From UBA2336 sp031395485 (GTDB lineage Bacteria; Bacteroidota; Bacteroidia; Cytophagales; Cyclobacteriaceae): a DNA stretch of 64,000 nt. The notes under the pieces are model-generated. The model made no database searches. It had not been told where the DNA came from and saw only the letters and a program-made list of their open reading frames with translations. The stretch's first letter is position 1; each line of letters opens with the position of its first letter. Positions 50,129 to 59,476 of this stretch are shown piece after piece. The DNA lies in assembly GCA_031395485.1 (NCBI GenBank), contig JANNUS010000009.1:124001-188000 (forward strand). Reading direction: 5' to 3'. The position numbers and the translations under genes were made by a program.

Positions 50129-51469
50129 TTATTTTCCCGTATAATTAAACGGAGTAATGCCTTTGAGTTTCGTTTTCAAGGCATCCGTGATTTTTAATCC
50201 GTCAATAAAAGTTTCAAAATCCTTTTTCGTGATCTTTTCATTCTTGCGGGTAAGTTCCTTCAATGCCTCATACGGATTAGCGTATCCTTCTTTTCGCAAA
50301 ACAGTTTGAATGGCTTCGGCAACTACCGCCCAGTTATCTTCGAGGTCTTGATCGATAGCCTTTTTATTTAACTCGAGTTTGCCAATTCCCTTTTCTAACG
50401 AAGCAAGCGCAAGATATGTATGGGCTAGCGGAACGCCAATGTTTCGCAACACGGTAGAGTCGGTGAGGTCGCGCTGCAAGCGGGAGATGGGAAGTTTAGC
50501 CGCCAGATGTTCAAAGATTGCATTCGCAAAACCCAGGTTGCCTTCGGCATTTTCAAAATCAATGGGGTTTACTTTATGTGGCATAGCCGATGAACCAATT
50601 TCGCCTTCCTTTATTTTCTGTTTGAAATAGTTCATGGAAATGTATTGCCAAACATCACGGCTAAAATCAATAAGTATAGTATTGATCCTTTTCAGGTTAT
50701 CGAACAAAGCTGCCATGTTATCGTAATGCTCGATTTGTGTTGTTGGTTCATTGCGCATCAAGCCAAGATGATTGCTCACGAATGTATTTCCAAAATGCCC
50801 CCAGTTTATTTCGGGATAGGCAATGTGATGGGCATTGAAGTTTCCGGTAGCACCACCAAATTTAGCGGAGTGCGGTATCGTCTTAAGTAAATCAAGTTGT
50901 CGATTAATCCGTTCTACAAACACATACAATTCTTTTCCAACCCGTGTTGGAGAGGCCGGCTGTCCGTGTGTTCGTGCCAGCATGGCAATATCTTTCCATT
51001 GAACCGAGAGCGCAGTAAGTGCGGCAACAAGTTTTTGAATGGCGGGAAGAAATTCCTGCTCTTGAAATTCTTTCAGCGAAAGCGGAATAGCGGTGTTATT
51101 AATATCCTGAGAGGTCAATCCGAAGTGGATGAATTCTTTGTACTTCGTTAACCCCAATTCATCAAACTTATTTTTCAGAAAGTATTCAACAGCCTTTACA
51201 TCGTGGTTCGTTGTCTTCTCAATTTCTTTAATTTCACTAGCATCGGCCTCGCTAAAGTTTGTATACTGCAACCTTAGTTTTGTTTCTTGCTCTTTCGAAA
51301 AGCCCGATAATTCAGGAAGTGCATTCGTGAGGGCAATAAAATACTCCACTTCTACACGCACTCTGTAGCGCATAAGTCCAAATTCAGAGAAATAGGCAGC
51401 AAGGCTTTGGGTTGTTTTAAAATATCGCCCGTCAATGGGGGAAATGGCACTTAGCGGATTGAGTTGCAC
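50129..51469 (-). CDS. purB: adenylosuccinate lyase
   Basis: This 446-residue enzyme cleaves adenylosuccinate and SAICAR in purine synthesis. Family features are LSAISPIDGRY at the N-terminus, TNHDVKAVEYFLK, the catalytic His in HFGLTSQDINNTA, and the signature GSSAMPHKVNPIDFEN with catalytic Ser. The start is GTG at 51469. A -7 element lies 17 bp upstream. It belongs to the longer PurB type found in E. coli and Bacteroidota. Confidence 0.96.
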   Translation of the reverse strand: MQLNPLSAISPIDGRYFKTTQSLAAYFSEFGLMRYRVRVEVEYFIALTNALPELSGFSKEQETKLRLQYTNFSEADASEIKEIEKTTNHDVKAVEYFLKNKFDELGLTKYKEFIHFGLTSQDINNTAIPLSLKEFQEQEFLPAIQKLVAALTALSVQWKDIAMLARTHGQPASPTRVGKELYVFVERINRQLDLLKTIPHSAKFGGATGNFNAHHIAYPEINWGHFGNTFVSNHLGLMRNEPTTQIEHYDNMAALFDNLKRINTILIDFSRDVWQYISMNYFKQKIKEGEIGSSAMPHKVNPIDFENAEGNLGFANAIFEHLAAKLPISRLQRDLTDSTVLRNIGVPLAHTYLALASLEKGIGKLELNKKAIDQDLEDNWAVVAEAIQTVLRKEGYANPYEALKELTRKNEKITKKDFETFIDGLKITDALKTKLKGITPFNYTGK

Positions 51470-51486
51470 GGGCTAAAGATTAAGTT

Positions 51487-51494
51487 CAAAAATA
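51487..51494 (-). promoter_or_regulatory. predicted -7 element for purB
   Basis: On the minus strand TATTTTTG matches TAnnTTTG, 17 bp before the GTG start at 51469. It is the only good match in the 94-bp gap between purB and the divergent DUF5916 gene. Confidence 0.5.
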
Positions 51495-51563
51495 ACAAAT
51501 TCCGAGGTTCTTTTTTATGTGGATGGTTGATGCGTTTAAAACCGTTTTAATAGTTTTAGGGTA

Positions 51564-53828
51564 ATGAATTTTAGTTATCGCATTTGTTGTTTACTACTGC
51601 TTATTCCGTTCAGTGTAGCCGCGCAAAACAAACAAGGAAAAGAGCACCCTGTTGGTCGTGCTGCTGGTAAAATCCAACTGGATGGAGAGCTACTAGAGAA
51701 GGCATGGCAGGATGCAACCGTAGGTGATGGGTTTTTCATGTGCAAGCCCTACGACTCTGTTCCGCCCCTGAACAAAACTGCTTTCCGGATTACCTTTGAT
51801 GAGCAGTTTCTGTATGTAGCGTTTGAATGTATGGATGATGGCGGTGCACCCATTGTACAATCGCTGCGCAGAGATTTTGATTTTCAGGGAAACGACAACA
51901 TAGGTATTTACTTAGAGCCGTACAACGATTACACCAATGGGTTTTACTTTAATATTACGCCTTATAATGTGCAACGCGAAGGGTTGATCGTTAATGGCGG
52001 AGGCGTTAGTGAGGACTATTCTTCCTTCTGGGATAACAAGTGGTACAGTTTTGTAAAACGATACGATGGTTACTGGGTTGCCGAGTTGGCCATTCCGTTG
52101 AAATCGATCCGGTACAATGTGCAGGAGTGGCACTTTAATGTGCTGCGAAATGATGTTGAACGAAACCAGATTTCAAGTTGGATTGCAACGCCTGTTCAGT
52201 ATTTGCCGGCTTCTTTTATATGGTCTGGAAAAATTGCGTGGAAAGATCCGCTGCCAAAGCCTGGGTTAAATATTTCACTTATACCATACATGGCAGGCTC
52301 TGTCGCCCAAGACAATGAAAATAATTTACCATCAGATAAAACGGGTGCAGTTGGTTTTGATGCGAAAATCGGGTTAACCTCATCGCTCAATCTTGATCTT
52401 ACCGTAAACCCCGACTTCTCGCAAGTAGAAGTAGATCAGCAAGTGATTAACCTCACCCGGTTTGAATTTGGTTTTCCCGAACGCAGGCAGTTCTTTCTCG
52501 AAAACAGCGACTTGTTTGCACAACCCGGATTTCCTGATTCACGTCCGTTCTTCTCACGCAGAGTAGGCCTTGCGACTGACTCAACAGATGCGCTCCAAAA
52601 AATTTCCATTTTGTATGGAGCGCGCTTAAGCGGAAAGATTGGGAAGAATTGGAGAATTGGTGTAATGAATTTGCAAACCCAGAAAAAAAAGGAGCTTGGT
52701 CTTCCCGCTCAAAATTATTCAGTGGCTGTTGTGCAGCGCCAGGTATTTGCCCGATCGAATATTGGTTTTGTATTTATAAATAAGCAATCGCTTGGACTGG
52801 ACGATGCGTACGATCCGTCAGTATACTATCATAAAAGTATTATTCACGAAACAATTAATGGTGTCGACACCACCCGGCAATTGAATCGCTACAACCGGGT
52901 ATTTGGAATGGACTTCAATTTGTTTTCCAAAGACAGTCGCTTTCGCGGAGATGTTTATTATCATCGATCGATCGATGAATTTAGTAAGGGTAAACGATAT
53001 TCAGGCGGAGGCTATCTGGCGTACTCAACACGAAATCTCGATTTGGCAGTAGCGCAGCAAATAATGGGCGATGACTTTAATGCCGAAGTAGGGTTTACAC
53101 CCTCGCTAAGTGTCTATCCCGGATATTATTTCGGATTTGGCAGAGCGCAACTTAAACTGTACGTAAAAAGTAAAACCATTACGCAAATGGGTCCAAGTAT
53201 AGAGACTACCTATACCATGACTCCAAACCAAACATTTACCGACAATGTGGTGCGGGCTCAGTATAACATATTATTTCTCAATACGGCCACCTTGCTGGTT
53301 GAAGTCAATAGAACCCATCAACAATTGACAAAAAATTTTAATCCAATAAGTAATGAATATGATCAATTTCTAACAGGCGAAAATTATGCTTGGGAACGAG
53401 TAGAATTACGGTATGCTTCCGATCTGCGGAAGCGCTTCAATGTTGGAACAATAACAAGCTATGGAGGTTTTTATACGGGAGAGAGTTTTGCTGTCAACGG
53501 ATTTGTGAATTACCGGTATCAGCCATTTGGAAGCCTTTCTGTGCGGTTTGATTATAACGATATTCGGTTGCCCGATGGCTATGGCACCAAAAAGCTGTTC
53601 TTAATTGGGCCCAGATTAGATCTTACGTTTACTAATACAGTATTCCTCACTACTTTTGTACAGTACAACGATAGAAACGAGAATGTGAATTTGAATGCCC
53701 GGTTTCAGTGGCGTTTTAAACCAGCTTCCGATTTTTTTGTTGTATATACTGAGAACTACCTGCCAAACGGCCTAAGAAGTAAAAACAGGGCGTTGGTTCT
53801 GAAATTAACATATTGGTTTAATTTGTAA
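51564..53828 (+). CDS. DUF5916 protein with CBM9-like N-terminal domain and outer-membrane barrel
   Basis: This 754-residue protein has a signal peptide (residues 1-21, ending VAAQ), a carbohydrate-binding-family-9-like domain (about 25-215, with IQLDGELLEKAWQDA and GNDNIGIYLEPYNDYTNGFYF) and a DUF5916 barrel-like C-terminal region with many beta strands, ending KLTYWFNL, a typical outer-membrane C-terminus. The motif DFSQVEVDQQVINLTRFEFGFPERRQFFLENSDLF (described in parts) is a DUF5916 hallmark. Function is unknown. It lies 16 bp upstream of the ferredoxin reductase gene and may be co-transcribed. Confidence 0.88.
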   Translation: MNFSYRICCLLLLIPFSVAAQNKQGKEHPVGRAAGKIQLDGELLEKAWQDATVGDGFFMCKPYDSVPPLNKTAFRITFDEQFLYVAFECMDDGGAPIVQSLRRDFDFQGNDNIGIYLEPYNDYTNGFYFNITPYNVQREGLIVNGGGVSEDYSSFWDNKWYSFVKRYDGYWVAELAIPLKSIRYNVQEWHFNVLRNDVERNQISSWIATPVQYLPASFIWSGKIAWKDPLPKPGLNISLIPYMAGSVAQDNENNLPSDKTGAVGFDAKIGLTSSLNLDLTVNPDFSQVEVDQQVINLTRFEFGFPERRQFFLENSDLFAQPGFPDSRPFFSRRVGLATDSTDALQKISILYGARLSGKIGKNWRIGVMNLQTQKKKELGLPAQNYSVAVVQRQVFARSNIGFVFINKQSLGLDDAYDPSVYYHKSIIHETINGVDTTRQLNRYNRVFGMDFNLFSKDSRFRGDVYYHRSIDEFSKGKRYSGGGYLAYSTRNLDLAVAQQIMGDDFNAEVGFTPSLSVYPGYYFGFGRAQLKLYVKSKTITQMGPSIETTYTMTPNQTFTDNVVRAQYNILFLNTATLLVEVNRTHQQLTKNFNPISNEYDQFLTGENYAWERVELRYASDLRKRFNVGTITSYGGFYTGESFAVNGFVNYRYQPFGSLSVRFDYNDIRLPDGYGTKKLFLIGPRLDLTFTNTVFLTTFVQYNDRNENVNLNARFQWRFKPASDFFVVYTENYLPNGLRSKNRALVLKLTYWFNL

Positions 53829-53844
53829 TAATTATAGAGATACA

Positions 53845-54960
53845 ATGGCTTTTGGATTATTTAAGAAGAGTGAAAAGAAGAAAGAAGAATTGCATGGACC
53901 GCATTATTTCGATCTTGCAGTTAAGAAAATCATTCAGGAAACGAAGGATGCCATTAGTATTGTTTTTGAGCAACCCGCAACGAAGATAAAGTACAAATCA
54001 GGTCAGTTTTTAACATTGATTGTTCCTGTAAAAGGAAAAGATGTTCGTAGGGCTTATTCACTTTGTTCGTCACCCTTTGTCGATAGTGATTTGGCTGTTA
54101 CAGTGAAACGTGTTGACAATGGATTGATGTCTAACTGGCTGCCGGATAATCTAAAGATTGGCGGTACCATGAAAGTGATGGAACCGATGGGCCAGTTCAC
54201 AACTGAGTTTTCAAAAGAGAATAAACGTCACCTGGTTATGTTTGCGGGAGGATCAGGCATTACACCCATGATGTCGCACATTAAAAGCACCCTCACGCAA
54301 GAGCCCGACAGCATTTGTTCGCTCATTTATTGTAACCGCGATATTGACAGTATCATTTTTAAGAATGAGTTTGACACCATGCAAACTACCTACGAAGGGC
54401 GCTTGCATGTAATTCATATTCTGGATAATGCGCCTATGAACTGGCAGGGATATTCCGGATTGCTAAATCATGAAATGTTAACGAAACTTTTCGAGCGCAT
54501 TCCGAATTGGGGAATTGAAAAGACTACGTACTTAATGTGCGGACCGGAGGGAATGATGAAGAATGCAGAGACGTTATTGGCGCAGCAACATATTCCGAAG
54601 GAAAAAACATTTAAAGAGAGTTTTGTTCAGGGCACTATTGATAAAGACTCCAAGAAAGATTCTGCACCCGCCACAAAAGAATCAAAAGCCCATGAAGTAA
54701 CCATCCGCTACGATGGACAAGAATATAAAATAATGGTTGAACCCAATCGAGCCATTCTTGAAACTGCGCTGGATCAGGGAATTGATTTACCCTATAGTTG
54801 TCAGAGTGGATTATGCACCGCGTGCAGGGGTAAGGCAATTTCTGGAAAAGTAAAACTGGATGAAGAGGAGGGACTTTCCCAATCCGAGCGTGACGAAGGC
54901 TATGTACTCACCTGTGTTGGTCACCCGTTAACGGATGATGTGGTGATTGAGATTGGCTAG
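53845..54960 (+). CDS. ferredoxin-NADP reductase-like protein with C-terminal 2Fe-2S domain
   Basis: This 371-residue protein has an FAD-binding beta-barrel (residues 15-115, with RRAYSLCSSP-type RAYSLCSSPF), an NAD(P)-binding domain (about 120-250, MFAGGSGITPMMSHI) and a plant-type [2Fe-2S] domain with Cys ligands in LPYSCQSGLCTACRG and TCVGH. The layout matches PaaE/HmpX-like oxidoreductases that supply electrons to monooxygenases or desaturases. No partner oxygenase is next to it. It lies 16 bp after the DUF5916 gene. Confidence 0.9.
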   Translation: MAFGLFKKSEKKKEELHGPHYFDLAVKKIIQETKDAISIVFEQPATKIKYKSGQFLTLIVPVKGKDVRRAYSLCSSPFVDSDLAVTVKRVDNGLMSNWLPDNLKIGGTMKVMEPMGQFTTEFSKENKRHLVMFAGGSGITPMMSHIKSTLTQEPDSICSLIYCNRDIDSIIFKNEFDTMQTTYEGRLHVIHILDNAPMNWQGYSGLLNHEMLTKLFERIPNWGIEKTTYLMCGPEGMMKNAETLLAQQHIPKEKTFKESFVQGTIDKDSKKDSAPATKESKAHEVTIRYDGQEYKIMVEPNRAILETALDQGIDLPYSCQSGLCTACRGKAISGKVKLDEEEGLSQSERDEGYVLTCVGHPLTDDVVIEIG

Positions 54961-54968
54961 TTTTCACT

Positions 54969-54976
54969 TATCTTTG
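54969..54976 (+). promoter_or_regulatory. predicted promoter for the outer-membrane barrel and caspase genes
   Basis: TATCTTTG matches TAnnTTTG and lies 25 bp before the ATG at 55002. A TTG at 54947-54949 is 19 bp upstream, so both -33 and -7 elements have the right spacing. It is the best complete promoter seen in the window. Confidence 0.62.
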
Positions 54977-55001
54977 GTAAGACCTTCTTAAATTTCTTTA
55001 T

Positions 55002-55844
55002 ATGAGAAGATATTTCTTGCCCATTCTATTCATTCTACTAACAACCTTCCATGCAGTTCGTGCACAGGATGAAGGAACTATAACTAAAAAGGTGCGCGTT
55101 ACAAGGGGAAAAAGTGTTTACTTCTTTGCCGGCCCATCCTTCCGATTTGGAAACAATGATGGGGACTATAGTGGAGGTCTCAATCTGGAAGCCGGTTATC
55201 TCGTAAGGCTTAACAGAATAGTATCTATAGGGCCTTCACTTTCCTTCTCGAAATTTAGTTACGATGAATCGATTTCCGATTCATTTGGAAATGAGGATGC
55301 TACGGGAAATAATATTTTCGCTGATATCTATCCAGTTAAAATCGTGTATATGAAGGGTGGTAACCTCACACATTTCTCTGCAGGATTTGATGTGAAGATT
55401 GATTTTATTCCCATGGCTGACAGCCGAAAGTTTAATGTCTATGGTTTGGCTAAACCATTTCTGTTACTCAGCAGCAGAACAGCAGTCAGTGCTACCGTAG
55501 AACCATGGGATAGACTCGATTATGACACGCCTCAATCTGAATGGAATTATACCGGTCCACCTGATGAATTTTTAGATTCAGAAACAGTTGGTTATTCTCG
55601 ATGGGGCGCAGAAACAGAATTTTCAGGAGGGTTAAACGTGGGTGTAGGTAGTGAATATTCGTTACCGTCTGGTCTTTCTTTTTTAGTACAGGCTTCATTT
55701 CGAATGACATTGCCCATTACGTATGTAAATACAAGTGCATTTGATCCCTCCATACTAACCGGATTTGATCACCCTGATTATCCGTTTGTAAAAGAAGGAT
55801 TTGCAACGTTGAATATTTCCCTCGGTGTATCGTATCGTTTTTGA
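55002..55844 (+). CDS. outer-membrane beta-barrel protein, unknown function
   Basis: This 280-residue protein has a signal peptide (residues 1-22, ending VRAQ) and a pattern of amphipathic strands such as KSVYFFAGPSFRFG, LNLEAGYLVRLNRIVSIGPSLSFSKF and the C-terminal strand LNISLGVSYRF with a terminal aromatic residue, as in OmpA/OmpW-like barrels. The TPR-caspase gene starts 5 bp later, so the two are probably one operon. It may anchor or secrete its partner, which is inference from context. No specific family can be named. Confidence 0.78.
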   Translation: MRRYFLPILFILLTTFHAVRAQDEGTITKKVRVTRGKSVYFFAGPSFRFGNNDGDYSGGLNLEAGYLVRLNRIVSIGPSLSFSKFSYDESISDSFGNEDATGNNIFADIYPVKIVYMKGGNLTHFSAGFDVKIDFIPMADSRKFNVYGLAKPFLLLSSRTAVSATVEPWDRLDYDTPQSEWNYTGPPDEFLDSETVGYSRWGAETEFSGGLNVGVGSEYSLPSGLSFLVQASFRMTLPITYVNTSAFDPSILTGFDHPDYPFVKEGFATLNISLGVSYRF

Positions 55845-55849
55845 TTGCT

Positions 55850-57184
55850 ATGAAATTATTAAGGAAAGTCATTCTTGCGTTATTTAGTATTGGATTGACT
55901 TCAATTGCTGTAAGCGCTCAGTATAAGTTGTACGAGAAGGGTTACGAGAATTACAAAGGGGGTAAGTATGATGTTGCGATTATCAATTTTTCAGAATATT
56001 TAACCAAATCAGTCAGAGATCGATCGATCGATGGTGAAGTGTATTACCTACGCGGGCTTTCCTATTTCAAAACGGAAGCGTATAAGAATTCGGTCGGAGA
56101 TTTTCAGGAAGCCCTTCTTCGCAATCATCCCAACAAAGGAAATATTTTCTGGTTTCTGGCGAAGAGTAATGACAAGTTAGGTTTTTACCCGGATGCCCTC
56201 GATGCGTATGAAAATGCCATTAGCGCTTTACAAAGTGATAGGGAAACCCATGTCAAATTGTTGTATGAACGGGGATTGGTATACCTGAAATTTGAAGATG
56301 AAGTGATGGCCTATAATGATTTTCTTAAAGCGTATGAGATTCAGCCCGGGAATGCAGCTGTAAAAGCTGAGTTGGAAAAACTGGATAAAGGTGATTTGGC
56401 CTCACGAAAAACGAAATATGTTGCGAAAGAAACTCCTGTTCTTCAAACTCAAGTAATCAATCAAGCGCTGGCAGAACTTTATAAGGATGAAAAGCGATAT
56501 GCGCTGGTGATTGGTAATTCGCTTTATCCTAAAACTATAGGGGAATTGAAAAACCCCGTAAATGATGCTACTGACATGGCGGCCGAACTCCAAGCGTCAA
56601 ATTTTGAAGTTCAACTATTAACCAATGCTACGTATGGACAAATCCGTGTGGCTTTATTAAAATTTAAAGAGAAACTTGATGCAGGCGAACGCGATAAGAC
56701 AGTTGGTCTATTTTACTTTGCTGGTCATGGTCTTCGCCAGGAGGATGAGAATTATCTTATTCCCATTGACGCTGTCATTGAATATGAAGATGATATATGG
56801 CGCTATTGTTTTCCGGTGCAGCGTATGGTGCTTGCCAATATGGAGCGCTCAAACTCGAGACTGAATATTGTAATTCTGGATGCATGCCGTAATAATCCAT
56901 TTCCATCAGCTACACGGGCAGTGGGGCAACAAGGATTGTCTGAGATGCAAAAGGCACGAGGTTCATTCATTGCCTATGCGGCTGCTCCAGGTTCTGTTGC
57001 ATTTGATGGTTCGGGTCGAAACGGAATATATACACAGGAGTTACTAAAAGTCATGCGAATACCAGGGCTAAGTATTGAACAGATATTCAAGGAAGTACGG
57101 CTAAACGTTTTGAGGCAATCTGGTGAGCGACAAAATACATGGGATAACTCAAATATTACAGGTGAGTTTTATTTTAAGTTTTGA
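55850..57184 (+). CDS. secreted TPR-caspase (C14-family peptidase)
   Basis: About 444 residues from the ATG at 55850; a TTG at 55841 would overlap the upstream gene. A signal peptide (MKLLRKVILALFSIGLTSIAVSAQ) is followed by TPR-like repeats (about residues 25-185, YEKGYENYKGGKYDVAIINFSEYL and YYLRGLSYFKTEAYKNSVGDFQEAL as separate units). A caspase-like domain follows, starting RYALVIGNSLYPK. The catalytic dyad is His293 in FAGHG and Cys346 in LDACRNNPF. It should be active as a cysteine peptidase outside the cytoplasm; substrate is unknown. It is co-transcribed with an outer-membrane barrel. Confidence 0.9.
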   Translation: MKLLRKVILALFSIGLTSIAVSAQYKLYEKGYENYKGGKYDVAIINFSEYLTKSVRDRSIDGEVYYLRGLSYFKTEAYKNSVGDFQEALLRNHPNKGNIFWFLAKSNDKLGFYPDALDAYENAISALQSDRETHVKLLYERGLVYLKFEDEVMAYNDFLKAYEIQPGNAAVKAELEKLDKGDLASRKTKYVAKETPVLQTQVINQALAELYKDEKRYALVIGNSLYPKTIGELKNPVNDATDMAAELQASNFEVQLLTNATYGQIRVALLKFKEKLDAGERDKTVGLFYFAGHGLRQEDENYLIPIDAVIEYEDDIWRYCFPVQRMVLANMERSNSRLNIVILDACRNNPFPSATRAVGQQGLSEMQKARGSFIAYAAAPGSVAFDGSGRNGIYTQELLKVMRIPGLSIEQIFKEVRLNVLRQSGERQNTWDNSNITGEFYFKF

Positions 57185-57215
57185 AAATCGCCTTGATCGT
57201 AAGCCCTAAAATTAC

Positions 57216-58205
57216 CTACGTAGCTATTTCATGTTTTTTATTACTGGAAATGTTTTCCACGGTCCATTCAATTCGCTTTTCGAATAGATGTTTTCGAACA
57301 GAGCAGTCTTTCTTATCACAGATTTTGCAGGAGAAATCGAGGCAGCCGTCAGAGTGAACAAACAACTCGAGCGATTCGCCAAAGTTTTTTCTCACCAGTT
57401 CCGCCAATACATCAATTTCCTGATGCGCTTCATGAACATTCAGATACCAGGGAACGGTTAGGTGGCAATCTAGGTGTAACATATTGCCATACTTAATAAT
57501 TCGTAGGTTGTGAAGGTCAATCCAGTTTTCTTTTCGGTTGGCATTCAGGAGTGCCACCATTTTCACAAGCAAGGCTTGGTCGGTTTCATCCATAATCCCC
57601 GCAAGGGCAGCCCGTATAATTTTGTAACCTGTATATAAAATGATAAAACTGAAAAGAATTGCCACAGCACTGTCGAGCCATGTAATATTTGTAAAGCGTA
57701 TTAAAATAAGCCCCACGATAATACCAAGAGTCGAGTATGTATCAGACTGTAGATGGTTACCACTCGAAATAAGCGGGAGCGAGTTATTGCGTTCACCGGT
57801 GCGTATGCAGAGCAGGCCCATGCCATAATTAACAAAGGCTGTTACGCTGATCAGAATAATTCCGGTATCGAGTTGGTGGAGCGCGCTGGGTTGAATCAGG
57901 TTTTTAACTGCTTCGTATATAATAAGCACTCCCGCTACAAAAATCATACTGCCCTCAACGGCAGAAGAAATAAATTCAATTTTTCCATGACCATACGGAT
58001 GATCGGCATCGCGTGGCTTGGCTGAGAGGTATAAGCTAAACAATCCAAAAAATCCAGCTACAACATTAACAATACTTTCGAGCGCATCGGTAAGTATGGC
58101 AATGGAGCCCGTAAGGAAGTAGGCAACAAGCTTGGTAATTAATAAGACAACCGACACGGTGGCTACCCATTTTTGGATTCGAATATTCTGATTTGCAATT
58201 TTCAC
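57216..58205 (-). CDS. cation diffusion facilitator transporter with Cys-rich C-terminus
   Basis: About 329 residues from the GTG at 58205, one base after the upstream stop; an ATG at 58256 would overlap that gene by 50 bp. Six helices of the CDF family are visible, with metal-site residues in LTDALESIVNVVAG and ADHPYGHGKIEF. The cytoplasmic C-terminal domain ends in a cluster of four cysteines, C-x4-C-x2-C-x4-C, in GCLDFSCKICDKKDCSV. This extra cluster is unusual for the family and could bind zinc. It probably exports Zn2+, Fe2+ or a similar cation in exchange for protons. Confidence 0.9.
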   Translation of the reverse strand: MKIANQNIRIQKWVATVSVVLLITKLVAYFLTGSIAILTDALESIVNVVAGFFGLFSLYLSAKPRDADHPYGHGKIEFISSAVEGSMIFVAGVLIIYEAVKNLIQPSALHQLDTGIILISVTAFVNYGMGLLCIRTGERNNSLPLISSGNHLQSDTYSTLGIIVGLILIRFTNITWLDSAVAILFSFIILYTGYKIIRAALAGIMDETDQALLVKMVALLNANRKENWIDLHNLRIIKYGNMLHLDCHLTVPWYLNVHEAHQEIDVLAELVRKNFGESLELFVHSDGCLDFSCKICDKKDCSVRKHLFEKRIEWTVENISSNKKHEIAT

Positions 58206-58206
58206 C

Positions 58207-58464
58207 TCAAATAGTTTTTGTTTTTCGGAATGCCCGAATAAGTGCCGGCACGGCAATGATCACCCACACAACATTGATAAAGGTATTAGCGAAAGCTGTA
58301 TAGTAGTAGGAGTAGATGATGAGGAAGGTTCCTCCGATAAGATTCAGGATCAGGAATAAATATGAATCAGATTTAATTTTTTGATAACTGTTTAGGCCAT
58401 AAGCAGCGATTACAGCAACCGAACCAATCCAACCAAGTATGTCAATTAGTAATTTCATAGTCAT
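58207..58464 (-). CDS. small membrane protein of the CBU_0592 type
   Basis: About 85 residues from the ATG at 58464, one base after the SMP-30 stop; an earlier start at 58527 overlaps that gene and adds polar residues. The protein has three hydrophobic helices, with LLIDILGWIGSVAVIAAYGLNSYQKI and SDSYLFLILNLIGGTFLIIYS, resembling the CBU_0592 family. Function is unknown. It sits in the GNAT-SMP30-small membrane-CDF operon with single-base gaps, so translation is coupled. Confidence 0.72.
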   Translation of the reverse strand: MTMKLLIDILGWIGSVAVIAAYGLNSYQKIKSDSYLFLILNLIGGTFLIIYSYYYTAFANTFINVVWVIIAVPALIRAFRKTKTI

Positions 58465-58465
58465 C

Positions 58466-59455
58466 TTACCGTAATTTAATTCGAAGCAAATACATATCCG
58501 CAGTAACGTAAAGCGTACTGTCACCATCGGCCAGGGTACAATTTGATGTTGCCTCCGGAACCTTAATCTTGCCTAAAACTTTTCCATCCGAGTTAAAAAT
58601 CCAAACACCTCCGGGACCGGTTGCAAAAATATTACCTTTCTGATCAATCTTTAATCCATCCGGCAATCCCTTTTCTGTTTTGGCATTTTCGGTAGCATCA
58701 ACTAAAATGCGCGCAGTTGTAACGGAATCTTTCTCAGTTAAGTCAAACGCATACCAGATTGCTTTCGCTGGATCAGAGTTAGCTACGATTAGCGTTTTTT
58801 TGTTGGGCAAAAAGGCTAGTCCGTTTGGGCGTGTTAATGAATCAACCAGTAGTGATATTCCGCCATCAGCCTTGGCAATATATACTCCCTGAAAAGAAAT
58901 CTCTTTTGTAGAATCTTCCATTTGTTTCGGAAGCCCGTATGGTGGATCGGTAAAATAAAAATTGGAGTTGTAAAAAACGGCATCATTCGGACTGTTAAAT
59001 CGCTTTCCATTGTAACGATCAACAATGGATGTGAAATCAGGTTTTGGTGCATCCAGCGGTGCATTCATCACGGCAAGTCTGCGATCACCGTGTTGGCAAA
59101 TGACTAAGTTTCCTTCATCATCCAATAAAAGACCATTAGAGCCCTCTGCTTGTAAGGTGGTATTGCCCGTATATCCTGCAGGTGTTAGGTAAATCTCCAC
59201 ACCGTTTGTCTCTGTCCATTTATAAATTATATTTTTAGGAACATCTGAGAAGAGCAGCATATTCTGGTCGGCAACCCATATAGGCCCCTCGCTCCATTCA
59301 AAACCATCAGCCAGTATCTCAACTTTTGTTTCTGTTGAGATTATGGCATCAAGCGCTGGATCAAGCCGTTCAATGGTTCCAAAAGGTTTCTCTTTAGCGG
59401 GAGCGCATGCAATACAAATGCACAGTAAAAGGGGAATGGTTCGATCGATATTCAT
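58466..59455 (-). CDS. SMP-30/gluconolactonase-like lipoprotein
   Basis: About 329 residues from the ATG at 59455 (MNIDRTIPLLLCICIACAPAKE); an in-frame ATG four codons earlier is equally possible. The signal peptide ends at a Cys in CIACAP, giving a probable lipoprotein. The SMP-30 six-bladed propeller shows FEWSEGPIWVADQNMLLFSDVPKN, RYNGKRFNSPNDAVFYNSNFYFTDPPYG (calcium-site Asn and Asp) and RPNGLAFLPNK. It probably hydrolyses a lactone in the periplasm. It is 9-21 bp after the GNAT gene. Confidence 0.88.
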   Translation of the reverse strand: MNIDRTIPLLLCICIACAPAKEKPFGTIERLDPALDAIISTETKVEILADGFEWSEGPIWVADQNMLLFSDVPKNIIYKWTETNGVEIYLTPAGYTGNTTLQAEGSNGLLLDDEGNLVICQHGDRRLAVMNAPLDAPKPDFTSIVDRYNGKRFNSPNDAVFYNSNFYFTDPPYGLPKQMEDSTKEISFQGVYIAKADGGISLLVDSLTRPNGLAFLPNKKTLIVANSDPAKAIWYAFDLTEKDSVTTARILVDATENAKTEKGLPDGLKIDQKGNIFATGPGGVWIFNSDGKVLGKIKVPEATSNCTLADGDSTLYVTADMYLLRIKLR

Positions 59456-59476
59456 AGTGTTAATCATCGAAGGAAG

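Noticed and set aside
52962..52977. Palindrome CATCGATCGATCGATG, with a similar GATC run at 56019-56032
   Set aside because: Both lie inside strong coding regions and both encode Arg-Ser-Ile-Asp, so codon usage explains them.
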